A stretch of DNA of 7,656 nucleotides from Spirochaetales bacterium. Lineage in GTDB: Bacteria; Spirochaetota; Spirochaetia; DSM-27196; SLST01. The position numbers were made by a program, and so were the translations under genes. This document shows positions 1 through 6,280 of the stretch, piece by piece (positions within the stretch are counted from its first letter, which is position 1; the number at the start of each line of letters is the position of its first letter). Below the pieces are notes generated by a model, which was not told the origin of the DNA, did not search any database, and saw only the letters and a program-made list of their open reading frames with translations. The stretch spans positions 1 through 7,656 of the forward strand of contig JANQQY010000707.1 in NCBI GenBank assembly GCA_028284845.1, read 5' to 3'.

Positions 1-646
1 CGACGCCGCAATCTCGCAGTTCGGCTCGTTCATGGAGTCGTATCCGGCCAGCAGCTTCTACCCAAACGCTCTTTATTGGACGGGGGAATCGCTCTTCTCT
101 CTTGGGAACGTCGATCGGGCCGAGCGCTTTTTTGCGGAGGTCACCGAGCGCTTCCCAACGAGCTTTCGCGTTGAAGCGGCGCGCTATCGCCTCGATGTGA
201 TCGACCTCGCTCGACGAGAGAATGAGCTCCTGACGCTCCTTCAATGGAGTCACGAAGAGTATCTATCGGCGCTCGAGAGTTTCCAGCAACGCGAGGTCGC
301 CTACCAGGAAGCATTGCGCTCCTATCGTGCGCGGCTTGCGAGCCTTGCAACGGACGACTTTGAAGACGAAATTGTAGCGCTCAACGGACAAATCAACGAG
401 CTGGAAGACGAACTCCTCGACAAAAACGTGACTATCTTCGAGCTGATGGCTCAGATCAGGCAACTCGAGTCGCAACTTGACTCCTCCTCGAGTGGGACCG
501 TGCAGACGGATACACCGACCGTTTCACAACCCGCGACGAGCCCAGACGCGACGGACGAAGAGCTTCGCGATTCGCTCAACATTCTCCGCGAGGAAGCGCA
601 GGAGCTGCAACGGATTCTTCTTGAAGAACTCGGGAGCGGCCAATGA
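1..646 (+). CDS. TPR / coiled-coil protein, 3' part only (CpoB/YbgF-like repeat)
   Basis: The reading frame is open from base 2 with no stop. The residues before the first ATG (at 32) read as a continuing TPR helix, so the gene starts outside the window and the ATG at 32 is probably internal. The first ~75 residues look like a tetratricopeptide repeat of the YbgF/CpoB type, with motifs such as FMESYPAS, ALYWTGESLFSLGNVDRAERFF and ERFPTS. After it comes a long charged helical stretch, with a heptad-rich coiled coil at about 380-484 (LEDELLDKN, MAQIRQLESQLD). Next is a Ser/Thr/Pro-rich linker (about 482-560) and a final Leu/Glu-rich helix. Such proteins usually scaffold other proteins, often in the periplasm; any signal peptide would lie off the left edge. 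The stop overlaps the next start (ATGA, 643-646). The exact partner is unknown. Confidence 0.75.
   Translation, partial: DAAISQFGSFMESYPASSFYPNALYWTGESLFSLGNVDRAERFFAEVTERFPTSFRVEAARYRLDVIDLARRENELLTLLQWSHEEYLSALESFQQREVAYQEALRSYRARLASLATDDFEDEIVALNGQINELEDELLDKNVTIFELMAQIRQLESQLDSSSSGTVQTDTPTVSQPATSPDATDEELRDSLNILREEAQELQRILLEELGSGQ
632..636 (+). promoter_or_regulatory. Shine-Dalgarno for the 643 gene
   Basis: GGGAG lies 6 nt before the ATG at 643, inside the end of the upstream gene. It supports this start and coupled translation through the 4-bp overlap. Confidence 0.6.
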
Positions 647-1641
647 TCAAGCGAGTGCATAAATACGCGATCGTTCTGCTTCTTCTCCTTGTCGGGTCGG
701 TGGCGCATGCGCTCGTCGTGGAGGATGGAGACATTCGGCTCACGCTCCACGAAGACTCGGCTCGGTTTACCCTGGAGTACAGGGACGGATCTGGGTGGGC
801 TCCTTTTTTCTTCTCTGATGATCCCCGTACCTCGAGCCTCGACATCCTTGAGGGAAATCAGGTCCATCGGATGGGAGACAGCGGCACCTTCTCGCAGTCG
901 GTTGAGGAGACCGGAAGCGGGGCTACCTACGTTTTTGAGAGTCCGACGCTACGAATAGAGCAGTCATTTCGATTTGCCCGAGGGACGACCGCATCGGTAT
1001 CCAATGCCGTCGAGATGCGTGTAACCGTCACGAATCTGGGGGAGGCACCGCAGGTTTCAGGTGTGCGCCTCGTCTATGACACCTACCTTGGCGAGCCGTC
1101 GAACTTTCACTTCGCAAGCTCGTCGGGGATTCAGATCAACAGAGAGTCGTTGGTGGACCCGGGACCAGTCAATCGCTTCGTGCGAAGCGTTGCGAGGGCG
1201 GACTCCGGTAACGGGTTTCAGGTGATGATCAGCGGGGAGGGTGTCACAACGCCGGAAGCGGTGGTTCTTGCGAACTGGCAGCGACTGGCTGAGTCGTCGT
1301 GGGAGTTCCAAGTAAACCCAACTCGTAACTTCAACCGCCTCCCGTACTCAATCAATGATTCGGCACTGCTTCTGACCTACCCAACCGTTCAGCTTGAGCA
1401 GAACCAGTCGGCTACGTTTGTCTCCTACATTGGTGATCTTGCCGACTCGGGATACCTGATACCGGCAGCAACGCCAACCGCGATCGCAGCCGACAGCCAG
1501 ATAGACCGCGACGACCTCGTTGCGGAGCTTGCGGCGATCCTCTCTCGGATTGAAGAACTATCGTCGTCGGCCACGATCTCCGCGGAAGACATCGATGGGC
1601 TCCGCGAACGGCTGGCCATACTTCGGGAACAGCTTCGCTAG
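643..1641 (+). CDS. Secreted beta-rich protein of unknown function with C-terminal coiled coil
   Basis: I do not recognise this 332-residue protein. It begins with a classical signal peptide: basic residues (MIKRVHK), a hydrophobic core of about 13 residues, and a likely signal peptidase I site after VAHA (residue 23). There is no lipobox Cys, so it is probably exported and soluble. Residues ~25-275 alternate short polar and hydrophobic stretches with many Gly/Asp turns (for example RLTLHEDSARFTLEYRDG and MRVTVTNLGEAP). That pattern suggests a beta-sandwich fold; this is an inference. Residues ~290-332 form charged Leu-rich helices (VAELAAILSRIEEL, GLRERLAILREQLR) that could make a coiled coil. 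The gene overlaps the preceding TPR/coiled-coil gene by 4 bp and is followed 5 bp later by a membrane TPR protein, so a shared envelope assembly is plausible. No catalytic motif is evident. Confidence 0.85.
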   Translation: MIKRVHKYAIVLLLLLVGSVAHALVVEDGDIRLTLHEDSARFTLEYRDGSGWAPFFFSDDPRTSSLDILEGNQVHRMGDSGTFSQSVEETGSGATYVFESPTLRIEQSFRFARGTTASVSNAVEMRVTVTNLGEAPQVSGVRLVYDTYLGEPSNFHFASSSGIQINRESLVDPGPVNRFVRSVARADSGNGFQVMISGEGVTTPEAVVLANWQRLAESSWEFQVNPTRNFNRLPYSINDSALLLTYPTVQLEQNQSATFVSYIGDLADSGYLIPAATPTAIAADSQIDRDDLVAELAAILSRIEELSSSATISAEDIDGLRERLAILREQLR

Positions 1642-1646
1642 CCAGA

Positions 1647-2735
1647 ATGCGGGCTCAGAAGACCCTTGCAAGAGCTGAGCGCCTCTATCGTCAGAGGCGA
1701 TTTGGGGATGCTGTCTCATTGCTCGAAGCGCAGGTCTTCCATCATCGCGACAATCCCAGGTTCTACGAGCTTCTTGGAACCGCCTGTCTGCGCATGGGCG
1801 AGTTTGGCGGGGCCCACACCTACCTAACGCGAGCACGTCAGCTTCGTCCCGGTGCCTCGCGGGTCGATCTGGCGCTGGCGCTGGTTCTTCTCTTCAGACG
1901 AGATGTTTCCCAGGCGATCACCATCATCCTCGAGGCGATTGAGCACGATCCGCGCAATCGACGAGCCAAGCGACTCCTGGCGATGATCCGCACGACCGAC
2001 GACTACTCAGAGTTTGCGAAGCTCTCGGACCCAAGGAGCGTCAGGCGGCTCCTCCCAAGCGTCGGGTTGTACGTTCCTGGCTGGGCGGTGGTGGCGCTCG
2101 CATCGGTCGCACTGATAGTCGCTGGAATCGCGTTCCTTCCGCCGGTGGTAACGAACCTTTTGCGCAATCGGGTAGAGGTTCGGGACGGAGTCGAGCCGCT
2201 CCTCCTCGAGTTACCTGCAGACGTCACGGATCCAACCGGAACACCCAGGTACGAGTTTAGCCCAACCGAGGTGGAGGCGCTCTTCTCCGGAATCGGCGAA
2301 CTCTTCAACGAGTTTCGCGACAACCTCGCTCGCAGAGAGGCAAACCGTCTTCTCCTGTCAAACGCCAATCAACTCATCAAGGAGCGTGTTCTCCTCGTCG
2401 CCAGCTATTTTCGAGTTCCTACATTCGCCGATTTTCAGGACAACTTCTCGTTTCGCGAGGTGGCCGAGGAACCATGGCTTCACGACGGGTGTCATGTCAG
2501 ATGGAACGGCCGCACCAGCAACATGTCCGTCTCTGATGACGGCACTCGGTTTGTCCTCTTGGTTGGCTACACCGATGAGCAGACGCTCGACGGCACGGTT
2601 GCCGTGCATGTGCCGTTTGATGCGCGAGTCGATTCTGATCTTGTCGAGTTGATCGGGCGCGTCGAGTATGAGGACGGCGACTGGTCGCTTGTTGCGACAG
2701 GGATTCGTCCGATCATTGCGCGGTCGGCAGAATGA
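1647..2735 (+). CDS. Membrane-anchored TPR protein with extracytoplasmic C-terminal domain
   Basis: This 362-residue protein has about three TPR-like helical hairpins at residues ~5-115 (AERLYRQRRFGDAVSLLEAQV, LLGTACLRMGEFGGAHTYLTRA, and a third around DVSQAITIILEAIEHDP). A basic segment (RSVRRLLP, 130-137) precedes a single transmembrane helix at ~143-164. By the positive-inside rule the TPRs should be cytoplasmic and residues 170-362 extracytoplasmic. The outer part has a helical stretch (~205-256) followed by a beta-rich region (~270-358) containing HVRWNG, FVLLVGYTDE, VELIGRVEYEDG and WSLVATGIRPI; it could be a small OB-like barrel, which is an inference. The ATG at 1647 lacks a good Shine-Dalgarno and lies 5 bp after the previous stop, so translation is probably coupled. 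The stop overlaps dtd (ATGA, 2732-2735). The family is not recognised. Confidence 0.85.
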   Translation: MRAQKTLARAERLYRQRRFGDAVSLLEAQVFHHRDNPRFYELLGTACLRMGEFGGAHTYLTRARQLRPGASRVDLALALVLLFRRDVSQAITIILEAIEHDPRNRRAKRLLAMIRTTDDYSEFAKLSDPRSVRRLLPSVGLYVPGWAVVALASVALIVAGIAFLPPVVTNLLRNRVEVRDGVEPLLLELPADVTDPTGTPRYEFSPTEVEALFSGIGELFNEFRDNLARREANRLLLSNANQLIKERVLLVASYFRVPTFADFQDNFSFREVAEEPWLHDGCHVRWNGRTSNMSVSDDGTRFVLLVGYTDEQTLDGTVAVHVPFDARVDSDLVELIGRVEYEDGDWSLVATGIRPIIARSAE

Positions 2736-3184
2736 GAGCGGTCGTTCAACGGGTCCGTGACGCATCTGTGAGCGTTAACGGTACCGTCACCGGATCGATC
2801 GACTTTGGTCTTCTTGTCTACCTGGGTGTCCAGAAGGACGACTCCGCGGAGGATCTTGCCTACATAGTAAGAAAGGTTCCCGGACTGAGAATCCTGCCGG
2901 ACCAGGCGGGGGCGATGAACATCTCACTGGAGGACGTGGAGGGGGCCGGCCTGCTCGTAGTGAGCCAGTTCACGCTCCTTGGTGACGTGCGAAAGGGCAG
3001 ACGGCCCAGCTTTAACCTTGCTGCGCCACCGGATGTCGCGGGGGCGATGTACAAGAGGGCCGTTCACATGTGGCGCGACCAAGGCATAGAGGTTCAGACT
3101 GGCGTCTTTCGGGCGCATATGGACGTCGTATATGTCAATGACGGACCGGTAACGATTCTGGTGGATTCTCGGGACGTACGGTAG
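2732..3184 (+). CDS. dtd: D-aminoacyl-tRNA deacylase
   Basis: The 150-residue product has the normal length of bacterial Dtd. The family is a cytoplasmic homodimer that hydrolyses D-aminoacyl-tRNA (and mischarged glycyl-tRNA-Ala), keeping D-amino acids out of protein synthesis. The start MRAVVQRV is typical. Both signature motifs are intact: SQFTL at residues 78-82, followed by GDVRKGRRPSF, and NDGPVT at 136-141 carrying the Gly-cisPro pair that rejects L-amino acids. No key residue is missing. The ATG overlaps the stop of the membrane TPR gene by 4 bp and has no strong Shine-Dalgarno of its own, so expression probably depends on the upstream operon. It converges with prs, the two stops being 9 bp apart. 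Confidence 0.97.
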   Translation: MRAVVQRVRDASVSVNGTVTGSIDFGLLVYLGVQKDDSAEDLAYIVRKVPGLRILPDQAGAMNISLEDVEGAGLLVVSQFTLLGDVRKGRRPSFNLAAPPDVAGAMYKRAVHMWRDQGIEVQTGVFRAHMDVVYVNDGPVTILVDSRDVR

Positions 3185-3193
3185 GCCCAATCT

Positions 3194-4297
3194 CTACAGA
3201 AAGAGCTTCAGACTGGACAAGTAGGGAAGCGCATCAAAGGGTTCGAAAAAGGGCGAGAGGCTGCCTTCCTCGTGCAGTCGCATGACCACTTCAGCGGAAA
3301 GACGGGCCGATGAGACGACATGCAGGAATGGGAGTTCTTCCTTCAGAGCATCGGAAACGGGAACCGTATCCGCGACAACGACGTTCTGGAGCATCCCCTC
3401 ATCGTGAAGTTTGCGGAGCCTACTCACCGCCGGCGGGGAAAAGACCGGGTGCACTGCGGCGACGTTCACCGTCCCGACTCCACGACTGTTTAGTTCGCGG
3501 ACAAGCGTATAGACCGAACCCGCGGTATCGATCATGTCATCCACGATCCACACTTCCTTCCCTTCGATAGGGCTCGAACTGAGGATATTGATCGACTCCA
3601 CCGTATTCGCCCTGTTGTAGTCTCGCTGCTTGTGGGCGATGACCAGTTCAGTCCCAAACGCCTGCGCGTACTTCTTCGCCACGCCCTCACCGCCGGCATC
3701 CACGGAGCAGAAGAGCCAATTCTCCTGGACATGCTGCTCCAGGACCTCCGTCGTCTTGATAAATGTGTCGGTGATGTACTCTTTGAGGAGCACGATCGCC
3801 GGCACATCTTCAATGGCACAGAGGGTCGGGTCAACGACGGAGCGCGATTTGTCCGAGTGCAGATTGTAGGTGGCGATGTGGTTGACGCCGAGACTCATGA
3901 GGGTCTTGTAGTGAATCCAGAATCCCACGGAGTTCCGTCGTGTTGTTCTGTCGGAGCGAGAGGATGAGCAGTAGGGCTCAACAAGTGTTATCTTCCCCGC
4001 ACCGGAACGACGTAACGCATCCACCGCGTTATAGAGTTCCAGTTTGCACTCCTCGACGCTGAGCCCCAAGCTGTTGCGTCCGGCATTCCCAAAGAGAAAG
4101 ACATCTTTCCCGCGGAGACTGGTGCCTACCTCAACTTCCATCTCGCCGTCTGCGAACTTGGTTGTCTTGAGCACACCAAGAAAGTCTTTTGATTGATTGG
4201 TTGCGTGGAACTCAGGGAAGGTCTCGATGTGGTAGGCGACACGCTCGGTGTACTCTCTCATTGACCGAGTCGAGAGTATCAACAAGTCTCCACGCAT
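3194..4297 (-). CDS. prs: Ribose-phosphate pyrophosphokinase, divergent and enlarged form
   Basis: This enzyme should make PRPP from ribose 5-phosphate and ATP, feeding nucleotide, His, Trp and NAD synthesis. Visible signatures are KFADGEMEVEV (47-57, nucleotide-loop region), SRSDR (113-117), NLHSDKS around His147, DAGGEGVAKKY (200-210), the catalytic-loop residues K223 and R225 in HKQRDYN, and the PRPP-binding loop VDDMIDTAGS (252-261). It differs from the usual family: 367 residues against about 310-320, YGYARQDR replaced by CSSSRSDR, KRR by KQR, DTGGT by DTAGS, extra residues near the N terminus and a C-terminal tail (EPFDALPYLSSLKLFL). Because the metal- and PRPP-binding acids are kept, an active enzyme is likely; altered allostery is an inference. 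The ATG at 4297 keeps the first beta strand (DLLILST). Starting at Met13 (4261) would remove it. A TTG at codon 6, preceded by GGAG, is another option. Confidence 0.92.
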   Translation of the reverse strand: MRGDLLILSTRSMREYTERVAYHIETFPEFHATNQSKDFLGVLKTTKFADGEMEVEVGTSLRGKDVFLFGNAGRNSLGLSVEECKLELYNAVDALRRSGAGKITLVEPYCSSSRSDRTTRRNSVGFWIHYKTLMSLGVNHIATYNLHSDKSRSVVDPTLCAIEDVPAIVLLKEYITDTFIKTTEVLEQHVQENWLFCSVDAGGEGVAKKYAQAFGTELVIAHKQRDYNRANTVESINILSSSPIEGKEVWIVDDMIDTAGSVYTLVRELNSRGVGTVNVAAVHPVFSPPAVSRLRKLHDEGMLQNVVVADTVPVSDALKEELPFLHVVSSARLSAEVVMRLHEEGSLSPFFEPFDALPYLSSLKLFL

Positions 4298-4302
4298 GCC
4301 GC

Positions 4303-4331
4303 AGTGTATCCGGCGTGGGATCGGACGTCAA
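4303..4331 (-). promoter_or_regulatory. Putative sigma70-type promoter of prs
   Basis: On the minus strand, a -35 box TTGACG (4331-4326) and a -10 box TACACT (4308-4303) are separated by 17 bp, with an A-run just upstream of the -35. The expected transcription start is at about 4295-4297, on the prs ATG itself. The mRNA would then be leaderless or use a slightly later start. Confidence 0.6.
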
Positions 4332-4340
4332 TTTTTGCAC

Positions 4341-4955
4341 CTACGAATCCTGACTGAGCAAGGTATGGGCAACCGCGCGAAGCTCGACGACAAGATCGTG
4401 CCTCCGTGCATCTCGAGATAGTTCGAGAAGGAGTGGGGCGGCGACCGTTCGCCAGGCGATCGCCGGATCACGCTCCTCAAGCGAGGCAAAGGCGCGGGCG
4501 ATTGCGAATAGGTGCGGCTCAACACCGGGTTGCACCGCGGACCGATCGGACACATCGTCCAGGAGGGCCAAAAGCAACTGGGAATCGATCGAATCGGAGA
4601 CCTTACCGAGCGACAGTGCGAGAAGGGAGGCGTCACTCTTCTCTTGATGCTTCTGCAGCACTGCCTGGGCTATGAGTCGACCCTCGTTCTCAGAGGTCGC
4701 CGGGTGGAGCAGCAACGCCAGCTCGATTGCCTCCACCTCGCTTGGGCTCAGAGTACCGTGAAGATTGGATGCCGCCGCGACCTCAAACGGGGACAGGCCC
4801 AAGAGGGTGCCGAAGGCACGAATCTCCCGAATGATGAAGGAAAAGTCGAGCGGTCGCAGGAGGTCGACTGAGATCTCCTGCAGCTGTCCGACCAGGGTGG
4901 TTGCAGAAAAACCGAGAACGAGGAGTGCGATCACGCGACGCCGGAGCGATAGCAT
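4341..4955 (-). CDS. Small helical protein of unknown function with N-terminal signal or membrane segment
   Basis: I do not recognise this 204-residue protein. It begins with a basic-then-hydrophobic segment (MLSLRRRVIALLVLGFSATTLVG) that fits a signal peptide or uncleaved membrane anchor. The rest is rich in Leu, Ala, Glu and Asp and looks all-helical, with repeat-like amphipathic helices (for example VEAIELALLLHP, LLLALLDDVSD, AVAHTLLSQD) that could form an alpha-solenoid; this is an inference. No cysteine cluster or catalytic motif is seen. The gene is divergent from recA across a 111-bp intergenic region and lies 43 bp upstream of prs on the same strand. No clear Shine-Dalgarno precedes the ATG at 4955. 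The steady coding pattern over 200 codons, and the lack of any competing gene on the other strand, support a real gene. Confidence 0.75.
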   Translation of the reverse strand: MLSLRRRVIALLVLGFSATTLVGQLQEISVDLLRPLDFSFIIREIRAFGTLLGLSPFEVAAASNLHGTLSPSEVEAIELALLLHPATSENEGRLIAQAVLQKHQEKSDASLLALSLGKVSDSIDSQLLLALLDDVSDRSAVQPGVEPHLFAIARAFASLEERDPAIAWRTVAAPLLLELSRDARRHDLVVELRAVAHTLLSQDS

Positions 4956-4976
4956 CTACTCATCATTGTCGGCATG

Positions 4977-5006
4977 TTGACCGCACAAAAAACGCTCGCA
5001 TACTAT
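4977..5006 (+). promoter_or_regulatory. Putative sigma70-type promoter of recA
   Basis: A -35 box TTGACC (4977-4982) and a -10-like TACTAT (5001-5006) are separated by 18 bp that include an A-tract. The predicted start at about 5013 gives a 54-nt leader before the recA ATG. No LexA box of the Gram-positive type (GAAC-N4-GTTC) or E. coli type (CTGT-N8-ACAG) was seen nearby. Confidence 0.6.
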
Positions 5007-5025
5007 CTATTGAAGCGTTGCGACA

Positions 5026-5046
5026 GTGGTGGACGTCGTCTACCAC
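5026..5046 (+). promoter_or_regulatory. Inverted repeat / hairpin in the recA leader
   Basis: The arms GTGGTGGAC (5026-5034) and GTCTACCAC (5038-5046) pair over 9 bp with one G-U wobble and a 3-nt loop (GTC). The element lies downstream of the putative recA start site and ends 10 nt before the Shine-Dalgarno. There is no T-run after it, so it is not a terminator. It could be an operator dyad in DNA or a stabilising or regulatory RNA hairpin. Confidence 0.55.
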
Positions 5047-5056
5047 CAGGAGAACT

Positions 5057-5063
5057 GGGAGGA
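5057..5063 (+). promoter_or_regulatory. recA Shine-Dalgarno
   Basis: GGGAGGA lies just before the ATG at 5067. Together with the start of RecA homology it fixes this start over the in-frame ATG at 4974, which would add 31 residues encoded by promoter and leader sequence. Confidence 0.85.
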
Positions 5064-5066
5064 TAC

Positions 5067-6245
5067 ATGGCAAAGAAGAGCGCTACGGCTACCACAAAGC
5101 CCGTTGGAAACGCACAGGACAAAGAGAGAGCCATCGAGGCGGCTCGGCTCCAGATCGAAAAGCAATTCGGGCAGGGATCGTTGATGAAGCTTGGGTCCCG
5201 CGACATCGGCGCCGGGATCGAGACCATCCCGTCCGGCTCGATTCTACTCGATGAGGCGCTGGGACTTGGCGGCTATCCGAAAGGCAGGATCATCGAGGTC
5301 TACGGACCTGAATCGAGCGGCAAGACAACCCTCGCCCTCCACGCGATCGCTGAGACTCAGAAGGGCGGAGGAATTGCCGCGTTTATTGATGCGGAGCACG
5401 CCCTCGATCCGATCTACGCAAAGAACCTTGGCGTCAACATCGACGACCTCTGGGTCTCCCAACCGGATACAGGGGAGCAGGCGCTCGAGATAGCTGAGTC
5501 GCTCGTGCGCTCCGGCGCCGTCGACATGATTGTCGTCGATTCGGTCGCGGCACTCACTCCACAGGCTGAGATTGACGGCGACATGGGCGACAGCCACGTC
5601 GGGCTGCAGGCGCGGCTGATGAGTCAGGCACTCCGGAAGCTCACCGGCACCATCTCGAAGAGTGGCGCCTGTCTGGTCTTTATCAACCAGATTCGAATGA
5701 AGATCGGCGTGATGTTCGGAAATCCGGAGACGACGACCGGCGGCAAGGCGCTCAAGTTCTATTCGTCGGTTCGGTTGGAAGTTCGGCGGATCGAGACGAT
5801 CACCCAGGGCGCGGACAACGCGATCGGCAACAAGGTTCGGGTGAAAGTCGTGAAGAACAAGGTTGCACCACCGTTCCGCAAGGTCGAGATGGAGATCATG
5901 TTTGGAAAGGGCATCTCCGCAACCGGCAGTCTGCTCGACGCGGCATTAAAATTCGACCTCGTGCAGAAGAGCGGAAGCTGGTACTCGTACGGAGAGGAGC
6001 GGATCGGGCAGGGTCGTGAGAACGCGAAGTCATTCCTCGAGTCGAACGAGGACATTGCGACCACACTCGAAACACAGCTTCGAGAGAAGATGTTTGCTCA
6101 CCTGAGAAAGCAGGACGACGAGAGCAGCAAGACTTCCGACAAAAAACCGTCAAAAGGTGAAACGGAGTCAAAGGCGAAGCAGGTAGCAGAGGCGAAAGCG
6201 ACAAGCGAGCCGGAGGTCGCCTCTGGTGATGAGGAGCTTTTTTAG
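5067..6245 (+). CDS. recA: RecA recombinase
   Basis: The product is 392 residues. RecA polymerises on single-stranded DNA, drives ATP-dependent homologous pairing and strand exchange, and in many bacteria activates LexA self-cleavage. The Walker A motif is GPESSGKTT (80-88), the catalytic Glu is in DAEHALDP (E110), and the Walker B strand is MIVVDSVAAL (154-163). The L1/L2 DNA-binding regions (GDMGDSHVGLQARLMSQ; FINQIRMKIGVMFGNPETTTGGKALKFY) look fully conserved. The C-terminal domain has GEERIGQGRENAKSFLE. A tail of about 45 residues is rich in Lys, Glu, Ser and Thr and ends in the acidic GDEELF. Core plus tail is longer than E. coli RecA (353). It has its own promoter and a strong ribosome binding site, with scpA 42 bp downstream; recX does not follow. 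Confidence 0.98.
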   Translation: MAKKSATATTKPVGNAQDKERAIEAARLQIEKQFGQGSLMKLGSRDIGAGIETIPSGSILLDEALGLGGYPKGRIIEVYGPESSGKTTLALHAIAETQKGGGIAAFIDAEHALDPIYAKNLGVNIDDLWVSQPDTGEQALEIAESLVRSGAVDMIVVDSVAALTPQAEIDGDMGDSHVGLQARLMSQALRKLTGTISKSGACLVFINQIRMKIGVMFGNPETTTGGKALKFYSSVRLEVRRIETITQGADNAIGNKVRVKVVKNKVAPPFRKVEMEIMFGKGISATGSLLDAALKFDLVQKSGSWYSYGEERIGQGRENAKSFLESNEDIATTLETQLREKMFAHLRKQDDESSKTSDKKPSKGETESKAKQVAEAKATSEPEVASGDEELF

Positions 6246-6251
6246 GCGCTC

Positions 6252-6280
6252 TTTACCCGAAACTAGACCAACACTATACT
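6252..6280 (+). promoter_or_regulatory. Putative promoter of scpA
   Basis: A -10 box TATACT (6275-6280) has a weaker -35 candidate, TTTACC (6252-6257), at 17 bp. The implied start site, about 6287, falls at the proposed TTG start of scpA. The -10 match is good, but the -35 is only moderate. Confidence 0.45.

Noticed and set aside
2593..2607. Small hairpin GCACGG-TTG-CCGTGC
   Set aside because: It is inside a coding region with no T-run and is of a size expected by chance.
2779..2790. Palindrome ACGGTACCGT near the dtd start
   Set aside because: It encodes conserved-position Dtd residues and has no related copy or regulatory context.
3182..3199. Bidirectional terminator between the convergent dtd and prs genes
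   Set aside because: Only a 4-bp GTAG/CTAC pairing without a T-run is seen in and around the 9-bp gap.
4956..5040. Promoter for the minus-strand gene divergent from recA
   Set aside because: A TAGTAT -10 candidate is present near 5000-5005, but no acceptable -35 sits at the right distance.
4974..5066. In-frame ATG giving a RecA 31 residues longer
   Set aside because: The extension overlaps the predicted promoter and leader hairpin, has no RecA-like residues, and the ATG at 5067 has a strong Shine-Dalgarno.
4956..5066. LexA box in the recA control region
   Set aside because: No GAAC-N4-GTTC, CTGT-N8-ACAG or CTGT-N13-ACAG match was found by eye.
6220..6243. Possible intrinsic terminator at the end of recA (CCTC/GAGG followed by six Ts)
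   Set aside because: The stem is only 4 bp and lies inside the coding sequence; too weak to claim.
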